Source: CAWIHS01 sp963836005
GTDB taxonomy: Bacteria; Pseudomonadota; Gammaproteobacteria; GRL18
Reading direction: 5' to 3'
DNA length: 64,000 nucleotides
NCBI GenBank assembly: GCA_963836005.1
Contig: CAWIHS010000001.1
Coordinates: forward strand, 744,001 to 808,000
Within the stretch, counting starts at the first letter, position 1. Each line of letters starts with the position of its first letter. A model generated the notes under the pieces. The model saw only the letters and a list, made by a program, of their open reading frames with translations. It searched no databases and was not told where the DNA came from. The translations under genes were made by a program, and so were the position numbers. Positions 35,138 through 45,519 of this stretch are shown here, piece after piece.

Positions 35138-36199
35138 AGTATTTTTAGAATCTCCGCATAGTTTTCAGAAATTATCAAATGTTACACTCAGACATGCTGT
35201 GTCACTTAAACAAAGATTAAGTGCCCTGAAATTCTGTTTACCAGTATACTTGTGCAATCTTATGACTTCACCAGAACATTCACTCCTATCGGAGCAATTC
35301 ATGCAATTTTTGGACCTGACATTTTTAAAATAACTTATTGAGTCAAAAGAGTGTGAGTTTGTGACTTAAAAATGATATGACAGACTATTAATAATAGGCT
35401 CAAATGTTTGTAATTATGATTTTTTCTGCACTGTTTTTGTGCATATAAGGATTAAATGTATTATTAAGCCGCATTTGAGCGAAACAAGCACTATAGAATT
35501 GAGCAAAACGGCACAGCTGGCGTGATAGGCGGTAGATATATTTGTTTAAAGCATACGAATTATGAACGTAAGATATTTTTTTCTCATCGAAATCTATCAG
35601 GAAATGACATCTTTATTATTGTTATAGACAAACATTCCCAACATATGGAAATCAGCATTTGGATTCGACTGGTTAAACCTAAAATAATCAGTTCAATCGT
35701 AGCGAGAGCGATTAAGGTGCTGAAGATTCAATAATTTACAGGTTATTTTGGACTTATTCGTAGCCACCCTACGGGTGAGTTCAAAATGTTCTGGAAAGTC
35801 TTGAAGATTCAGTGTATTAGACGCTCGCAGTAGGTTTAACTGATTTTTTTAGGTTAAATGGTGATTGAAGGGATTTCATGGAATAATTAGTTGATAACCA
35901 AATCTTTGTTTTTGGAAATCCCGGAGGCAGCGATTGCTTTGGTGCGGTTACCACGAATGGCTGGACTATCTGCTGTTAGCCCAACAAGAAGACTACTACC
36001 CGGCTGAATAAAGATAACAAGCGTCCATCCTTATTCAGGATAGACGCCTGTTATCAAACAGTTCAAACAAACTGTAACCTTCTTGAAACTGTATTTTGTT
36101 CTTGGCTATTATTGATATTCCCGTAAAAAATTACCTTTTAATTACCGCTCATTATGCAGAGGTAGCGGAACTTTATGGCTCATAAAGTAAAGAAAGACA
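35138..36199. other. Intergenic stretch (about 1 kb) with a hairpin
   Basis: Only short, unsupported ORFs. At 36016-36058 a long imperfect stem (GATAACAAGCGTC / GACGCCTGTTATC with inner ATCC/GGAT) could end the cytochrome transcript. Bits near 35920-36000 look like worn transposase sequence, but I cannot name a family. Confidence 0.4.
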
Positions 36200-39100
36200 C
36201 TACAGCTCATTTTTATGACATTCTGTGCAGCCTACCTGATAATTTTCTGGGAACAGAACGCTGTTTCCATTGGGACAGAAAGCTGTTTTATCATCGCACT
36301 TCAAAACCCGATCCCGAGCCATTGCCGACAGGACTGTACCTTCACCAGAGCGTCCGTGGCAAGCTCGGCAAGCGGCTGGATTGCGCTCTGCCAGGTGTTC
36401 GTGATCACCTTCGGCAAACTTTCTGCCTGCACTACCGACAGGATGCATGCCGTGCGGACCACCCAGATTCACACCCAGATCGCCTGTATGACAGGTATTG
36501 CACTCGGTAATTGTGCCTCTATGTCCTTGCAGCTGTATTGACGCGATATTGTCGTTTGCATTCGGGTTCCTGTTCGGCCAGATGCCATGAGTGGCACCAT
36601 GACAGGCCTCGCAAAAGACACCCTCATGACCGGTACTAACCCTGTAGAGCATCGGGTTGCCAATACGCGGATCATTCGAGTCAGTAACGGCAGGATTGTC
36701 TGCTTCAATCACGTTCTCGGCAAAACGTTTGTTATCCGGCACGATCGGTGTCGCCTTAGGGTCGCCGGTAAGGTATGCCTGGAATAGCCGGATATTATCC
36801 TTATTTCCCTCGGTGTCTACTCTGTTGACCACGGTACCAGGTGTTCCCGACAGATTATCCAGAGCATCGCCTGTATGACAGGAACCACAGCCCGGCTCAT
36901 TGGCCCAGGGTACACGGGGCTGATCTGCGTTAGTGTAGAAATCACCGCCTAATTCAAAAGCACCTGAATTGACTGAACTGATATTGCGGGTGAAATCATC
37001 ACCCACTTGCTCCATATTACCATGGCAGTCCTGACACAACATACCGCCGTTTGACATAGCACCACGCAAACAGTCTGTACGTCGGCCCGGATGACACTGG
37101 TAGCAGGTTTTCTCCAGAGCTTTTCGGCGTTGCTGGTAGTTGTCGATTATACCCAGTTCATTTTTTATAGCTGCAGGCATGGACGGAAACATCCGGTTTT
37201 TCCCATCATAGCCCGGATCACCCGGGGATCTGGAATTGACATCGAGCATACCATGATGCCTGTGCATAACGTTGGACATACTCTTATGGCGGAACTGATC
37301 ACGCCCATTGTAAAGTGTCTTGCTCGGGTCATTTTCAGGCCCAAGTGGTCCTAGCTGGGCCAGGTCCAATGCTGGAGTATAGTGACAGGTCTGGCAGACT
37401 ACTGGCGTAGAACTCTCCAGGTTTGTAGCATGCTTTAAATCATGCAGGCGGATCAGATTAAGATCAGCAGCCCATTCTTTGCTGACATCATCCGGGACAT
37501 TAGCTTTATCATCACTGGCAAGTGCTATGGGCACATTATTATCATGTAGCTTCTCTGTTGCGGCGCCATTACCGCCATCTTCCGGATCATTGTGACAGAA
37601 GCCGCAATTAGCCTCGCCGGAGATAGGTACCACCGTGTCAATAGAAGCCAGGGTATTGCCATCTTTGATGGCCTGGACTCTATAAAGCGGCCAGGGGTTT
37701 TCACGCCCGAAGTCGTCGTAGGCCGTTAGTGGTATACCCGCAGCCTCGAACCAGTTAACTCCTTCTGAAACATAACCAAACTTAAACCCAGGCTGGATAA
37801 AGAAAGGCTGATCCTTAACAAACTGACTAAAATTCTGGGGTTCATTGCTATTAAAAGGAGCAAGGATCCCCGGCATCAATTGCTGACTGGCCTCTAGTCC
37901 TGATGGTATATGTAAATGCAGTAATTCAACATCCGGCATAGGCAGACCAACATCGTTGAAAACATTAAATGGAAATTCCCCAAGAGGTGTCAAAGAATCA
38001 CCTGTAAAAGGATTTTTCTCAGGATAGAAGGGATCATATGCGCCTTCATCGACAGTATCCCAGAAATTAGTTTTGTAGACATTTCCATCAGCAAGCATGC
38101 TCGAGGCCACAGGACCTGATCCTGCCGAGTTGATACCGCTCAGGATGGGGTCATGCGGGTTTGAGGCCGCCGAATAAATCACGCTGATACCATCAGCAGG
38201 TTTCAGCAGATCCGGTTTACTGCCTCTTCTGACAACTGTAGCATGCAGCACGTTAAATGGCGGCAGAATACTGGATATTCGTGTATCCAGATCCCCGCAG
38301 TGCATGCCCAGATCATTTATCGCAAATATTTGATAGTCATTCATTCCGGCCAGAGCCTGTTCAACCACCGGTGTAGCCAGCGGCCTTCCATTTTTACTGG
38401 TAGAGTTAATGGATACATCTGGTATAACAACTGGAGTAATATCCGTGATGATCACCGAAGTTGTATCAGTGGCAGTTTTACCACCATTATCTGTCACTGC
38501 TAACGTAACTGTGTAGGTCCCCACAGCATTGTAAGTATGGCCTGGTTTAGCCAGACTGCTGTTTTCACCATCACCAAAGTCCCAAGCAAAGGAAATAATT
38601 TCTCCGTCAGGATCTGTTGAACCTTCACTGGAGAAGTTCAAGGAAGATCCCCTGGTCCCGCTATAAGCGCCATTTGCATTGGCCACTGGAGCTATGTTGG
38701 CACTGCCATCAACCTCAAACTTATCTATTTTAACCGCCAGTTCTTTAAACTCGTTCGACTGTAAAAATCGATTCACTATCTGTTTGCGGGTGACGCCTTC
38801 GGCCAATTTTTTTAGCCAGTAGGTAATGCCTGCAGCTTCAGGCTCACGGTTTAATAAGGCACGATAGGCGATCTCTAAAAAGCTCCGGTTATCGTTATTG
38901 AGGTTGTTAAATTCATTGGAAAAAAAGAAAATTGTGGCGATATCTGCGGCGGTTTTTTTGCCGCTCAGCACTTGCTCAGTCCAGTAATTCAACCCTGAAC
39001 GCTCTGGCATTCGATTCAGCAGCAGCTGGTAAAAACGAGCGACAAATTCCTTGAGCTGGTAAATATACAGGTCCCTGTCATTAACGGCGCTGACACCAAA

Positions 39101-39544
39101 GCTCTGCGCAAGCGCGTCAAACTCCTGGCTGAAAAAGAAACCATACAGTACGAATTCTCTCAGAGTACCCGCTTTTAACCGCTCCAGCCAATACTTGCTA
39201 CCACCACTATCTGCGGGTCGATCAAACATCGTTTGATAAAGGATATTAATGAATGCTTCATTATTTAACTCCAGTGCAGCAAACTCAGGGCTGTTAAAAA
39301 ATCCAAAGGCAACCTGAGTGGCACTTTTGGTCTGCATTTGATTAAGCCAGAAATTCATCCCATTTTCATCTGAGGCTCGGCCCAAAATATTAACGTAGAA
39401 ACGCTCAATAAATGCCTGAGATTCTGATTCTAGCGTTGCTCGAGATGTTGCAGTTGTGTCATTAGCGGTGTATGAATCTTGAGCCTGTAAAGGCGATAGA
39501 AAACTAAATGATAGAATAACGAAAATTAACAATAAACGGATCAT
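36200..39544 (-). CDS. Secreted DUF4214-PKD-multiheme cytochrome c (nine CXXCH)
   Basis: 1114 residues from ATG 39544 (AGGAAAAGG upstream); the earlier TTG is weaker. Signal peptide MIRLLLIFVILSFSFLSPLQAQ. Residues about 40-265 hold four DUF4214-like repeats (ERFYVNILGRASDENGMNFW and variants). A PKD domain follows (about 290-365: SFAWDFGDGENSS, VTLAVTDNGGKTATD). The C-terminal part binds heme: nine CXXCH motifs (CGFCH, CQTCH, CYQCH, CQDCH, CGSCH, CEACH, CNTCH, CRACH, CTECH). It likely acts in extracytoplasmic electron transfer; partners are not encoded nearby. Confidence 0.87.
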   Translation of the reverse strand: MIRLLLIFVILSFSFLSPLQAQDSYTANDTTATSRATLESESQAFIERFYVNILGRASDENGMNFWLNQMQTKSATQVAFGFFNSPEFAALELNNEAFINILYQTMFDRPADSGGSKYWLERLKAGTLREFVLYGFFFSQEFDALAQSFGVSAVNDRDLYIYQLKEFVARFYQLLLNRMPERSGLNYWTEQVLSGKKTAADIATIFFFSNEFNNLNNDNRSFLEIAYRALLNREPEAAGITYWLKKLAEGVTRKQIVNRFLQSNEFKELAVKIDKFEVDGSANIAPVANANGAYSGTRGSSLNFSSEGSTDPDGEIISFAWDFGDGENSSLAKPGHTYNAVGTYTVTLAVTDNGGKTATDTTSVIITDITPVVIPDVSINSTSKNGRPLATPVVEQALAGMNDYQIFAINDLGMHCGDLDTRISSILPPFNVLHATVVRRGSKPDLLKPADGISVIYSAASNPHDPILSGINSAGSGPVASSMLADGNVYKTNFWDTVDEGAYDPFYPEKNPFTGDSLTPLGEFPFNVFNDVGLPMPDVELLHLHIPSGLEASQQLMPGILAPFNSNEPQNFSQFVKDQPFFIQPGFKFGYVSEGVNWFEAAGIPLTAYDDFGRENPWPLYRVQAIKDGNTLASIDTVVPISGEANCGFCHNDPEDGGNGAATEKLHDNNVPIALASDDKANVPDDVSKEWAADLNLIRLHDLKHATNLESSTPVVCQTCHYTPALDLAQLGPLGPENDPSKTLYNGRDQFRHKSMSNVMHRHHGMLDVNSRSPGDPGYDGKNRMFPSMPAAIKNELGIIDNYQQRRKALEKTCYQCHPGRRTDCLRGAMSNGGMLCQDCHGNMEQVGDDFTRNISSVNSGAFELGGDFYTNADQPRVPWANEPGCGSCHTGDALDNLSGTPGTVVNRVDTEGNKDNIRLFQAYLTGDPKATPIVPDNKRFAENVIEADNPAVTDSNDPRIGNPMLYRVSTGHEGVFCEACHGATHGIWPNRNPNANDNIASIQLQGHRGTITECNTCHTGDLGVNLGGPHGMHPVGSAGRKFAEGDHEHLAERNPAACRACHGRSGEGTVLSAMARDRVLKCDDKTAFCPNGNSVLFPENYQVGCTECHKNEL

Positions 39545-39574
39545 TTGCCTTTTCCTGATATTTTTATTAGCCAA

Positions 39575-40048
39575 AGCGTTATTCTGGCCAAAATTGACTG
39601 GTTATGGTTTTAATTAAGACTCAGCTTGTCATTTATTATTAATTGTAAGGGAAATATACTAGCAGTCAATTGAACGTTTGTCTTATTGCGATGGAGTTAA
39701 ACTTATTTAAAGATGATTTTAAATTGACGAATTAAAATAAAACAGACCATCTGAATATATTAATTCTCAGTCTTTCTTATTAAAGTGATGAAATAGCAGC
39801 AGGAAAAAGTGCAATGTGATGAAGCTTCCGCTTTGTGTTGAGTACAGTCTTTGCAGTATTCTGGCTAGAATTTACGATTTAGCTCAAAACAGTCGTTCAA
39901 GCCAGAAAAAATTTGGCTCATAGACTGCCTGGAGTTAAGTATTATGAATAATTTGAAAATAATGATAATAAACACCATTTAATATCAGTAGAATCATTTT
40001 CACCGACATTTAAAATAAGTCGGTGAAAAACAGTTCTTAGTCAGAGTA
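39575..40048. other. Intergenic stretch, no gene seen
   Basis: AT-rich, with no ORF or RNA gene recognised; ends at the MITE-like copy 2. Confidence 0.45.
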
Positions 40049-40201
40049 TCTAAATAGCTGTTCGAAAATAGTGGCCATAGTATTGAGGCATCGCACAAGT
40101 CCCTGTTATACATCATTTAGCTCATATTAGCATCAAATCCCGAAGTGATACATCACAGGTTCTTGTGCTAAACGGACACTTTTTAAGAACAATTATTTAG
40201 A
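40049..40201 (+). repeat. MITE-like element, copy 2 (inverted relative to copy 1)
   Basis: 153 bp from TCTAAATAGCTGTTCG to AGAACAATTATTTAGA, which are imperfect terminal inverted repeats of about 16 bp. The central hairpin is conserved with paired changes relative to copy 1. It has no coding capacity. Confidence 0.85.
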
Positions 40202-40212
40202 ATACTAACATC

Positions 40213-40581
40213 CTATTTTTTCTTTTTGTTTTTCTTACCTTTCTTGTCTTTCTTACCTTTCTTACCTTTCTTACCTTTTTTACCTTTTTTATCTTTAGTT
40301 TTATTGTCCTGTTTTTCTTCAGCTTCTGAAGTTATGGTTGGGGTAACAGTATCTGTGACTTCAGTATCTGTGACTTCAGTATCTGTGACTTCAGTATCTG
40401 TGACTTCAGTATCTGTGACTTCAGTATCTGTGACTTCAGTATCTGTGACTTCAATATCTGTGACTTCAATATCTGTGACTTTAGTTGCTGTGGTAAGTGT
40501 AGCTTCTGCTTCATCATTTATTGATGTTGAATCTTCTTCCCTCGTTACTTCAATTTCTTCTTTACTTTCATTTTGCTCCAT
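40213..40581 (-). CDS. Low-complexity protein: TEVTD repeats plus lysine-rich tail
   Basis: 122 residues in three parts: an acidic N-terminus (MEQNESKEEIEVTREEDS), about nine tandem five-residue repeats (EVTDT/EVTDI, encoded by 15-bp repeats at roughly 40350-40480), and a basic KKGKKGKKGKK-type tail. AAAGG about 10 bases before ATG supports translation. Lysine-rich tails of this kind occur in bacterial histone-H1-like DNA-binding proteins. The repeat array could change length by slippage. It could also be a chance ORF, but all three frame parts are biased in a protein-like way. Confidence 0.55.
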   Translation of the reverse strand: MEQNESKEEIEVTREEDSTSINDEAEATLTTATKVTDIEVTDIEVTDTEVTDTEVTDTEVTDTEVTDTEVTDTEVTDTVTPTITSEAEEKQDNKTKDKKGKKGKKGKKGKKDKKGKKNKKKK

Positions 40582-40880
40582 GAGTGCTTACCTTTAAAAA
40601 TAATTTTATTATGAATTTAATCTAGACTTGCCCTTTTTATAGAAAATGCTACCTAAAATTTTCATATTTGGGCACCAAACGCTTCTTATAGCACACATTT
40701 TCTATGTTTCCAAGAACACTTTGAATTAGTTCAATCTTCATTTCCAAATGATAACTGTAATGATTTGTCATGTGGGTCAATAAATACCTGACAGCAAGCA
40801 CAATCTTATAAATACTGAGTAGTTACGAATTTTTTATCGTCTCACAAAAAACATTAAAAATACAAATCCTTGCACAATCT

Positions 40881-42104
40881 TCAGCCCTGGTTGCTGAGTT
40901 GAGCTGCCAGCAAAAACAGGGAGCCAGCCGCCCCCATCAACGGAACCCAGATTGGATAGCCTTTGACATTCGGCGGCAGAGGATAGATTGCACGAACTCT
41001 TAGGAGCGCAAGGTTGACCAGCAGGAACACACTCAGAATCAAATAACTTGTTGATGCAGCAAGTTTCAACAGCGGAAACCACAAGGCGAATATCATAATG
41101 AGAGCTGTCACCAGTAGTGTGGCAATCACTGGGGTATGTGTACGCTGACTGATCTGAGCGAGGATGGCGGGCAGCCACCCGCGCCGGCTCATACCATAGA
41201 AAATCCGGGATGCCATAATTATCTGGATCAGTGCTCCATTGACGATAGCGAACAGGCTGATGAGTGAGATCACTACGGGTTCCCGGCCTGTTGCGGCACT
41301 GTAAACGTCCGCCAGCGGCGCCTTACTGCCAGCCAGCTGCTGCGGTGAAAGATTGATCACTGCGACAAGCGACACCAGCACATACAGCAGGGTTGTAATG
41401 ATCAATGCCCACAGGATTGCCCGCGGCATATTGATTTCAGGTTCGCGCACCTCCTCCGCCACATTGACCATATCCTCAAAGCCGATAAATGCATAAAAAG
41501 CCAGAAATGCGCCAAGAAAAATTCCCGGCCACAGACGCCACTGGTTTAATGCAGGCAGATTTTCAATGATCCCCGGAAGCCTCTCAAACTGCGTGCTGCC
41601 TGTAATAATAATCATCAACAGCCCAATAATTTCCAGCAGGGTAAAAACAGCTGCCATCCTGACAGACTCGGCAATTCCCCAGATGGCTACTGTTCCCAGC
41701 ATGAACAGCAAACCAACAATTGCCAGCCATTGTGGTGTTTCAACGAAAAACTGCAGATAGCCGACAAAGCCGCGAGCAATGGTAGCGGCAGAGAGTATGC
41801 CGGCTATTGCAATCAACAGCCCGGTTGCACTCGATAACCAGGTCAAGCCAAAGCCCTGCTGTAAATAGACCGCTTCGCCTGCTGCAAATGGATAACGTGC
41901 TGACAACTCAGCATAGGTAAAGGCGCTGAAGGCGGCAACAAATGCCGCCAGTAAGAATGAGAGCGGGGCAAAATAAGCCGACTGTGCTGCAACTTTACCC
42001 ACCAGCACATAGATCCCTGCGCCAAGGATATTTCCTACTCCGTAAAAGAGCAGCAACCAGAAACCCAGACTACGTTTAAGCGATGCAGTGGTATTCGAGG
42101 ACAT
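40881..42104 (-). CDS. APC-family amino-acid/cation permease
   Basis: 407 residues from ATG 42104 (AGGAGAAAGAA upstream). About 11-12 membrane segments with the APC signature GVGNILGAGIYVLVGKVAA in TM1 and FYAFIGFEDMVNVAEEVREPEINMPRAI. It lacks only the last part of some relatives. It imports an amino acid or polyamine; the substrate is unknown. Promoter-like module C lies about 50 bp upstream. Confidence 0.9.
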   Translation of the reverse strand: MSSNTTASLKRSLGFWLLLFYGVGNILGAGIYVLVGKVAAQSAYFAPLSFLLAAFVAAFSAFTYAELSARYPFAAGEAVYLQQGFGLTWLSSATGLLIAIAGILSAATIARGFVGYLQFFVETPQWLAIVGLLFMLGTVAIWGIAESVRMAAVFTLLEIIGLLMIIITGSTQFERLPGIIENLPALNQWRLWPGIFLGAFLAFYAFIGFEDMVNVAEEVREPEINMPRAILWALIITTLLYVLVSLVAVINLSPQQLAGSKAPLADVYSAATGREPVVISLISLFAIVNGALIQIIMASRIFYGMSRRGWLPAILAQISQRTHTPVIATLLVTALIMIFALWFPLLKLAASTSYLILSVFLLVNLALLRVRAIYPLPPNVKGYPIWVPLMGAAGSLFLLAAQLSNQG

Positions 42105-42152
42105 TTCTTTCTCCTGATAAAGCCTCACCACAGTGGTTATAACTTAGAATAG

Positions 42153-42185
42153 AGGATAGGAAATTCAATAATATTTTGCAATCTA
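42153..42185 (-). promoter_or_regulatory. Promoter-like module C (upstream of APC permease)
   Basis: Minus strand: TTGCAA (42181-42176), 17-bp spacer with ATTGAATTTCC, then TATCCT (42158-42153). Spacer bases near the -10 equal those of the other modules. Confidence 0.6.
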
Positions 42186-42365
42186 AAGGCTGAAATATTT
42201 TTAATTCAGATGTAACTACTAAGCGTATCTATTAAGATCGTGTTTGCCGTCTGAAGTATTTAATGATATTGAAATTCATTTAAATAAATAACTCAATTCC
42301 TATACAGTCAAAGAATGCCTTCATACAAGAATAAAAGCTGTTTTATTTTACAGGAAAATCAGAAA

Positions 42366-42917
42366 TTATAGTGCTGTAGGTGTTTCGATGGCATGGTGAC
42401 GGTTATCAGAAAATTGTGATAACAGCCAATCCACTTCAAGGTAACCAGGGACAAAGTCTTCACCTATCATGGCTCTGTAACTGCTCCATGGCCATTCTTC
42501 CACATGGGATACCATGCCAGCTCTTACAGGATTAAGCACGACATATCGACTTAATTCCAATAAAGAGCTTTCTTTATCCACTACTATGGATTTATAACGC
42601 CCCTGGAACAAGTGGCCTGTTTTTTCATATTTTTTATTAATTTGCTGAGTATAAACACCGTTAAGTTGTCGCATACCTTTGGATAAATTTCCATCCAATG
42701 TTTCTATGATCAAATGATAGTGATTACTCATTAAACAATAAGCATGACTGATCCAATTATATCTTTGACCGGCATGTTCAAGTATTTCTAAAAAAAGCGC
42801 TCTGTCACAGTTGTTATAATAAATATCCTCTCGTCGGTCACCACGTGAAGTGATATGGTATAACGCACCTGAAAACTCTAGTCGTAAGGGTCTTGCCATC
42901 CCTGGCTCCTTATTCAA
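42366..42917 (-). CDS. REP-associated tyrosine transposase (short form)
   Basis: 183 residues. The start at MARPLRLEFSGALYHITSRGDRREDIYY is typical; HYH in SNHYHLIIET binds metal; HLFQGRYKSIVVDKESSLLELSRYVVLNPVRAGMV holds the Tyr region. The C-terminus after SSYRAMIG is shorter than in full-length relatives. It is a different lineage from the gene at 19704. Confidence 0.87.
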   Translation of the reverse strand: MNKEPGMARPLRLEFSGALYHITSRGDRREDIYYNNCDRALFLEILEHAGQRYNWISHAYCLMSNHYHLIIETLDGNLSKGMRQLNGVYTQQINKKYEKTGHLFQGRYKSIVVDKESSLLELSRYVVLNPVRAGMVSHVEEWPWSSYRAMIGEDFVPGYLEVDWLLSQFSDNRHHAIETPTAL

Positions 42918-43001
42918 TAAATTTCACTTAATATTACAGTATATAAATGCACCATGTAAGACCTGGTACCTACATGAATCCTTTAGTCGGATAATCCAAA
43001 A

Positions 43002-44864
43002 TTAGTTATTCGCTGCAGGGATTAACTGGTAGCCCGCTACATCAACTTCATCATCCTCGCTCACATTGAGACGAATCTCCAAATCAACTACATTTTTTGG
43101 GATCTGCACTTTAGCCTGCGAGATTATGAGGCCGCTGGTCATTGATGACAACGGAAATCTTGCATGAACAACTTTCCCTTTACTTGACACAACGTCGATC
43201 ATTGCAGAAGATATGTATTTTGAAGTCCCCTCCACACTTAAGTAATATCTACCTTCCTTAACGGGAACATAGGGACCAAAAAATAAATAACCACTAGTAC
43301 CATTCGTTTTACGAATGCCATCATCAGTTACCCCAGCGTTTCCGGGTAATTGAGAGAATAAATCCTTCGAATAGACTAATTGAGATTGAGAAGCACCCTT
43401 TGAAAATTTAAGCTCCGCCACATTATCGTTTCGAAGTAGAACATCTTCTAAGTAAACAGGACCAACAACACCTTGAATTTGATTTGAGCAGTTCTGAGGC
43501 GTATCTTTAAGACAAAGCACAGAAAAATTACCTTTATCCTCAATTTCTTTTAAAACATATTCGGCTACCGTCGCTGCATTTCCTTTGCCTCTAAATGTAA
43601 GACCAAAAGATGATCTTCCTTGCATGAGGTCACGTAGTACCGCAGGCCATACAACCCAATAATCACCCGCATAAAGTCCATGAGGTACAGGCGATAACGC
43701 ATGAACTTTTTCAAATACTTTGAAATTCTTAAAAGAAACCGGGGTGCGATAAGTTGATAGAGTTGCAGCCATCATAAAAATAACAACCAGGATCCAACTG
43801 GATCTATCTCCTATAATTTTGAAGATTGAAGACAGCTCAAATCCGACAATAACTAACGCACCAAAAATTATGTAGATAAAATATCGCCATGAGAAGTTAT
43901 TCATTTCAACCCACTTGCTACAACTGAAGATAATTAGCCAGCAAATCGAAAAAAATAAAATGGACAAGACTACGAATCTTTCGCTTGGGGCCCTAGCACC
44001 ACCATTGTTTATCTTTAAAACTAAAGTAGCGACCTTCCATAAAAACAAAAATCCTATAAGGAAGAAAATGGCAGGCAAATTAGTCGCACCAATAAGGCCG
44101 GATGTAACTTTATCCAGTCCAACAGAGAGCTGACTAAATGCAAAGCTACTATATGAAAAGCTGCCGTGCAGTTTTGAAACATAAGTCCAAGAGACAAATG
44201 AAAGAATTGCGACGGAAGCTACAAATACATCGTCCTTTCGAATTTTTTGACTGTAAACAACCGCTGCAAAGACCATAAATAGTAGCACAAGAAGAGTAGA
44301 TGGATTCATTCCAACAGCTATAACTATAAGAACGCCACTCGCAGCACATCTTGTATAAGGCTCCAGTTTTTTAAAGCAGATTAAATATATTGCCAGACCG
44401 GTCAAAAAAGCAGGTAGCGAGTATTCGATATGACCAAGCGCAATTTCTGAGATTGCGCGGGCATCAAATATAAAAACAAATAAAGAGGAAAGAGTGACAA
44501 AAACTTTAACAGATTCTAAATCAGCCCCATCTTTTATTTTATTAATAAATTTTGCAATCAAAAAAATCAGCGAAAAAAATGTTGCTGCCGAAAGGTACAA
44601 GACCAAGATTAAATTGTATGTAGCATCATGAATCGGTGATGCTACTAGCGGTAATATATTTAAAAGCCTATTTTGCCCCCAGTAATATAGGGTAACGTTC
44701 TGCAAGGACATTACAGAATTTATCAGGATATCTGCATTTAGGAATTCAGGCGAATACTTGATGGCCGTTAGTGCAGAAATGATAGTAAGCCATGTAAGCG
44801 CACCCAGGGTTGCGGCGTTTTTTCGCAGTTCTTGCTTTGCCTTTGAATTGTTCGCTTGATTCAT
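43002..44864 (-). CDS. Polytopic membrane protein, GT-C-glycosyltransferase-like
   Basis: 620 residues with about 12 membrane segments in residues 15-420 and a C-terminal soluble beta-rich domain (about 430-620). I recognise no catalytic motif with certainty; the first loop has LQNVTLYYWGQNRLLN and an SEIALGHIEYSLPAF loop. Lying last in the UXS-GT2-GtrA operon, it fits the third member of Gtr-type systems: the membrane glycosyltransferase that moves a lipid-linked sugar onto an outside acceptor. The function is inferred from position. Confidence 0.65.
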   Translation of the reverse strand: MNQANNSKAKQELRKNAATLGALTWLTIISALTAIKYSPEFLNADILINSVMSLQNVTLYYWGQNRLLNILPLVASPIHDATYNLILVLYLSAATFFSLIFLIAKFINKIKDGADLESVKVFVTLSSLFVFIFDARAISEIALGHIEYSLPAFLTGLAIYLICFKKLEPYTRCAASGVLIVIAVGMNPSTLLVLLFMVFAAVVYSQKIRKDDVFVASVAILSFVSWTYVSKLHGSFSYSSFAFSQLSVGLDKVTSGLIGATNLPAIFFLIGFLFLWKVATLVLKINNGGARAPSERFVVLSILFFSICWLIIFSCSKWVEMNNFSWRYFIYIIFGALVIVGFELSSIFKIIGDRSSWILVVIFMMAATLSTYRTPVSFKNFKVFEKVHALSPVPHGLYAGDYWVVWPAVLRDLMQGRSSFGLTFRGKGNAATVAEYVLKEIEDKGNFSVLCLKDTPQNCSNQIQGVVGPVYLEDVLLRNDNVAELKFSKGASQSQLVYSKDLFSQLPGNAGVTDDGIRKTNGTSGYLFFGPYVPVKEGRYYLSVEGTSKYISSAMIDVVSSKGKVVHARFPLSSMTSGLIISQAKVQIPKNVVDLEIRLNVSEDDEVDVAGYQLIPAANN

Positions 44865-44919
44865 TTAAAATCTTTCATCCCTTTGGCAAGGCAACATCTT
44901 TACTTATGCACATTTTCGA

Positions 44920-45519
44920 CTACTTGCATGAATAGTTGGGTGAAGCAGCGTTACCATTCCTGAATGGATCCGTCAAGTCGTCGGTATATTTACCCATAAG
45001 AAATCTCTCCTTGGGCAACCAATTTTTACGAAAATAGCGACTAAAACTCGCTAAATTTTCTCCTTTTTGGGTCAGTGTAACACAACCATTTTCAATTTTT
45101 ATAGTGCCTGATTCGAGCTGTTCAGTGAGCCTTACATCCACCAAGCGATGCTCTTTTACATACTCCTGCGTGAAAACTTGCTCAAAACTGGTTTGCCGGA
45201 TTCCGCCGCCGCGTTGCTGGAGTTTCTCAAGGATATAAAACGACAATGACCGATCAAGTACCGTTGGTACAGATATTGCGATTGCGTAACCTGCCAACAG
45301 CCAGATTACAAGCATCTGAAATTTCTCAAAGCTTCCGAGTACACGAAAATAACCAACAGTAAAAAGCGTAATACCAGCGAACACTGTTGCAATGATCACA
45401 TCAGCGATGGCAGCATAAAAAACCACGTTCACTCTGGAGTAAGAAATGTGAACGTAATAAACAATTATCAGCAACACAACAAACAATGTGGTTGCGGCGA
45501 TGGCACGAATAATTTTCAT
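44920..45519 (-). CDS. Hypothetical membrane protein in glycosylation operon
   Basis: 199 residues with three hydrophobic segments in the first 100 residues, followed by a basic C-terminal part. The start overlaps the end of the restored GtrA frame (ATGA), which shows translational coupling. The family is unknown; a role with the lipid-linked sugar is inferred from the operon. Confidence 0.6.
   Translation of the reverse strand: MKIIRAIAATTLFVVLLIIVYYVHISYSRVNVVFYAAIADVIIATVFAGITLFTVGYFRVLGSFEKFQMLVIWLLAGYAIAISVPTVLDRSLSFYILEKLQQRGGGIRQTSFEQVFTQEYVKEHRLVDVRLTEQLESGTIKIENGCVTLTQKGENLASFSRYFRKNWLPKERFLMGKYTDDLTDPFRNGNAASPNYSCK

Noticed and set aside
35522..35734. A 70-codon ORF between kefG and the cytochrome
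   Set aside because: No ribosome-binding site, no family likeness, and the composition is like surrounding AT-rich DNA.
36016..36058. An isolated attC site
   Set aside because: GATAACAAGCG...CGCCTGTTATC looks similar to attC ends, but the site is too short, is nearly fully paired and is not next to a cassette; a terminator or IS hairpin fits better.
40834..41178. A small cysteine-containing ORF at the end of the APC permease
   Set aside because: It is a frame-shadow of the permease coding sequence.
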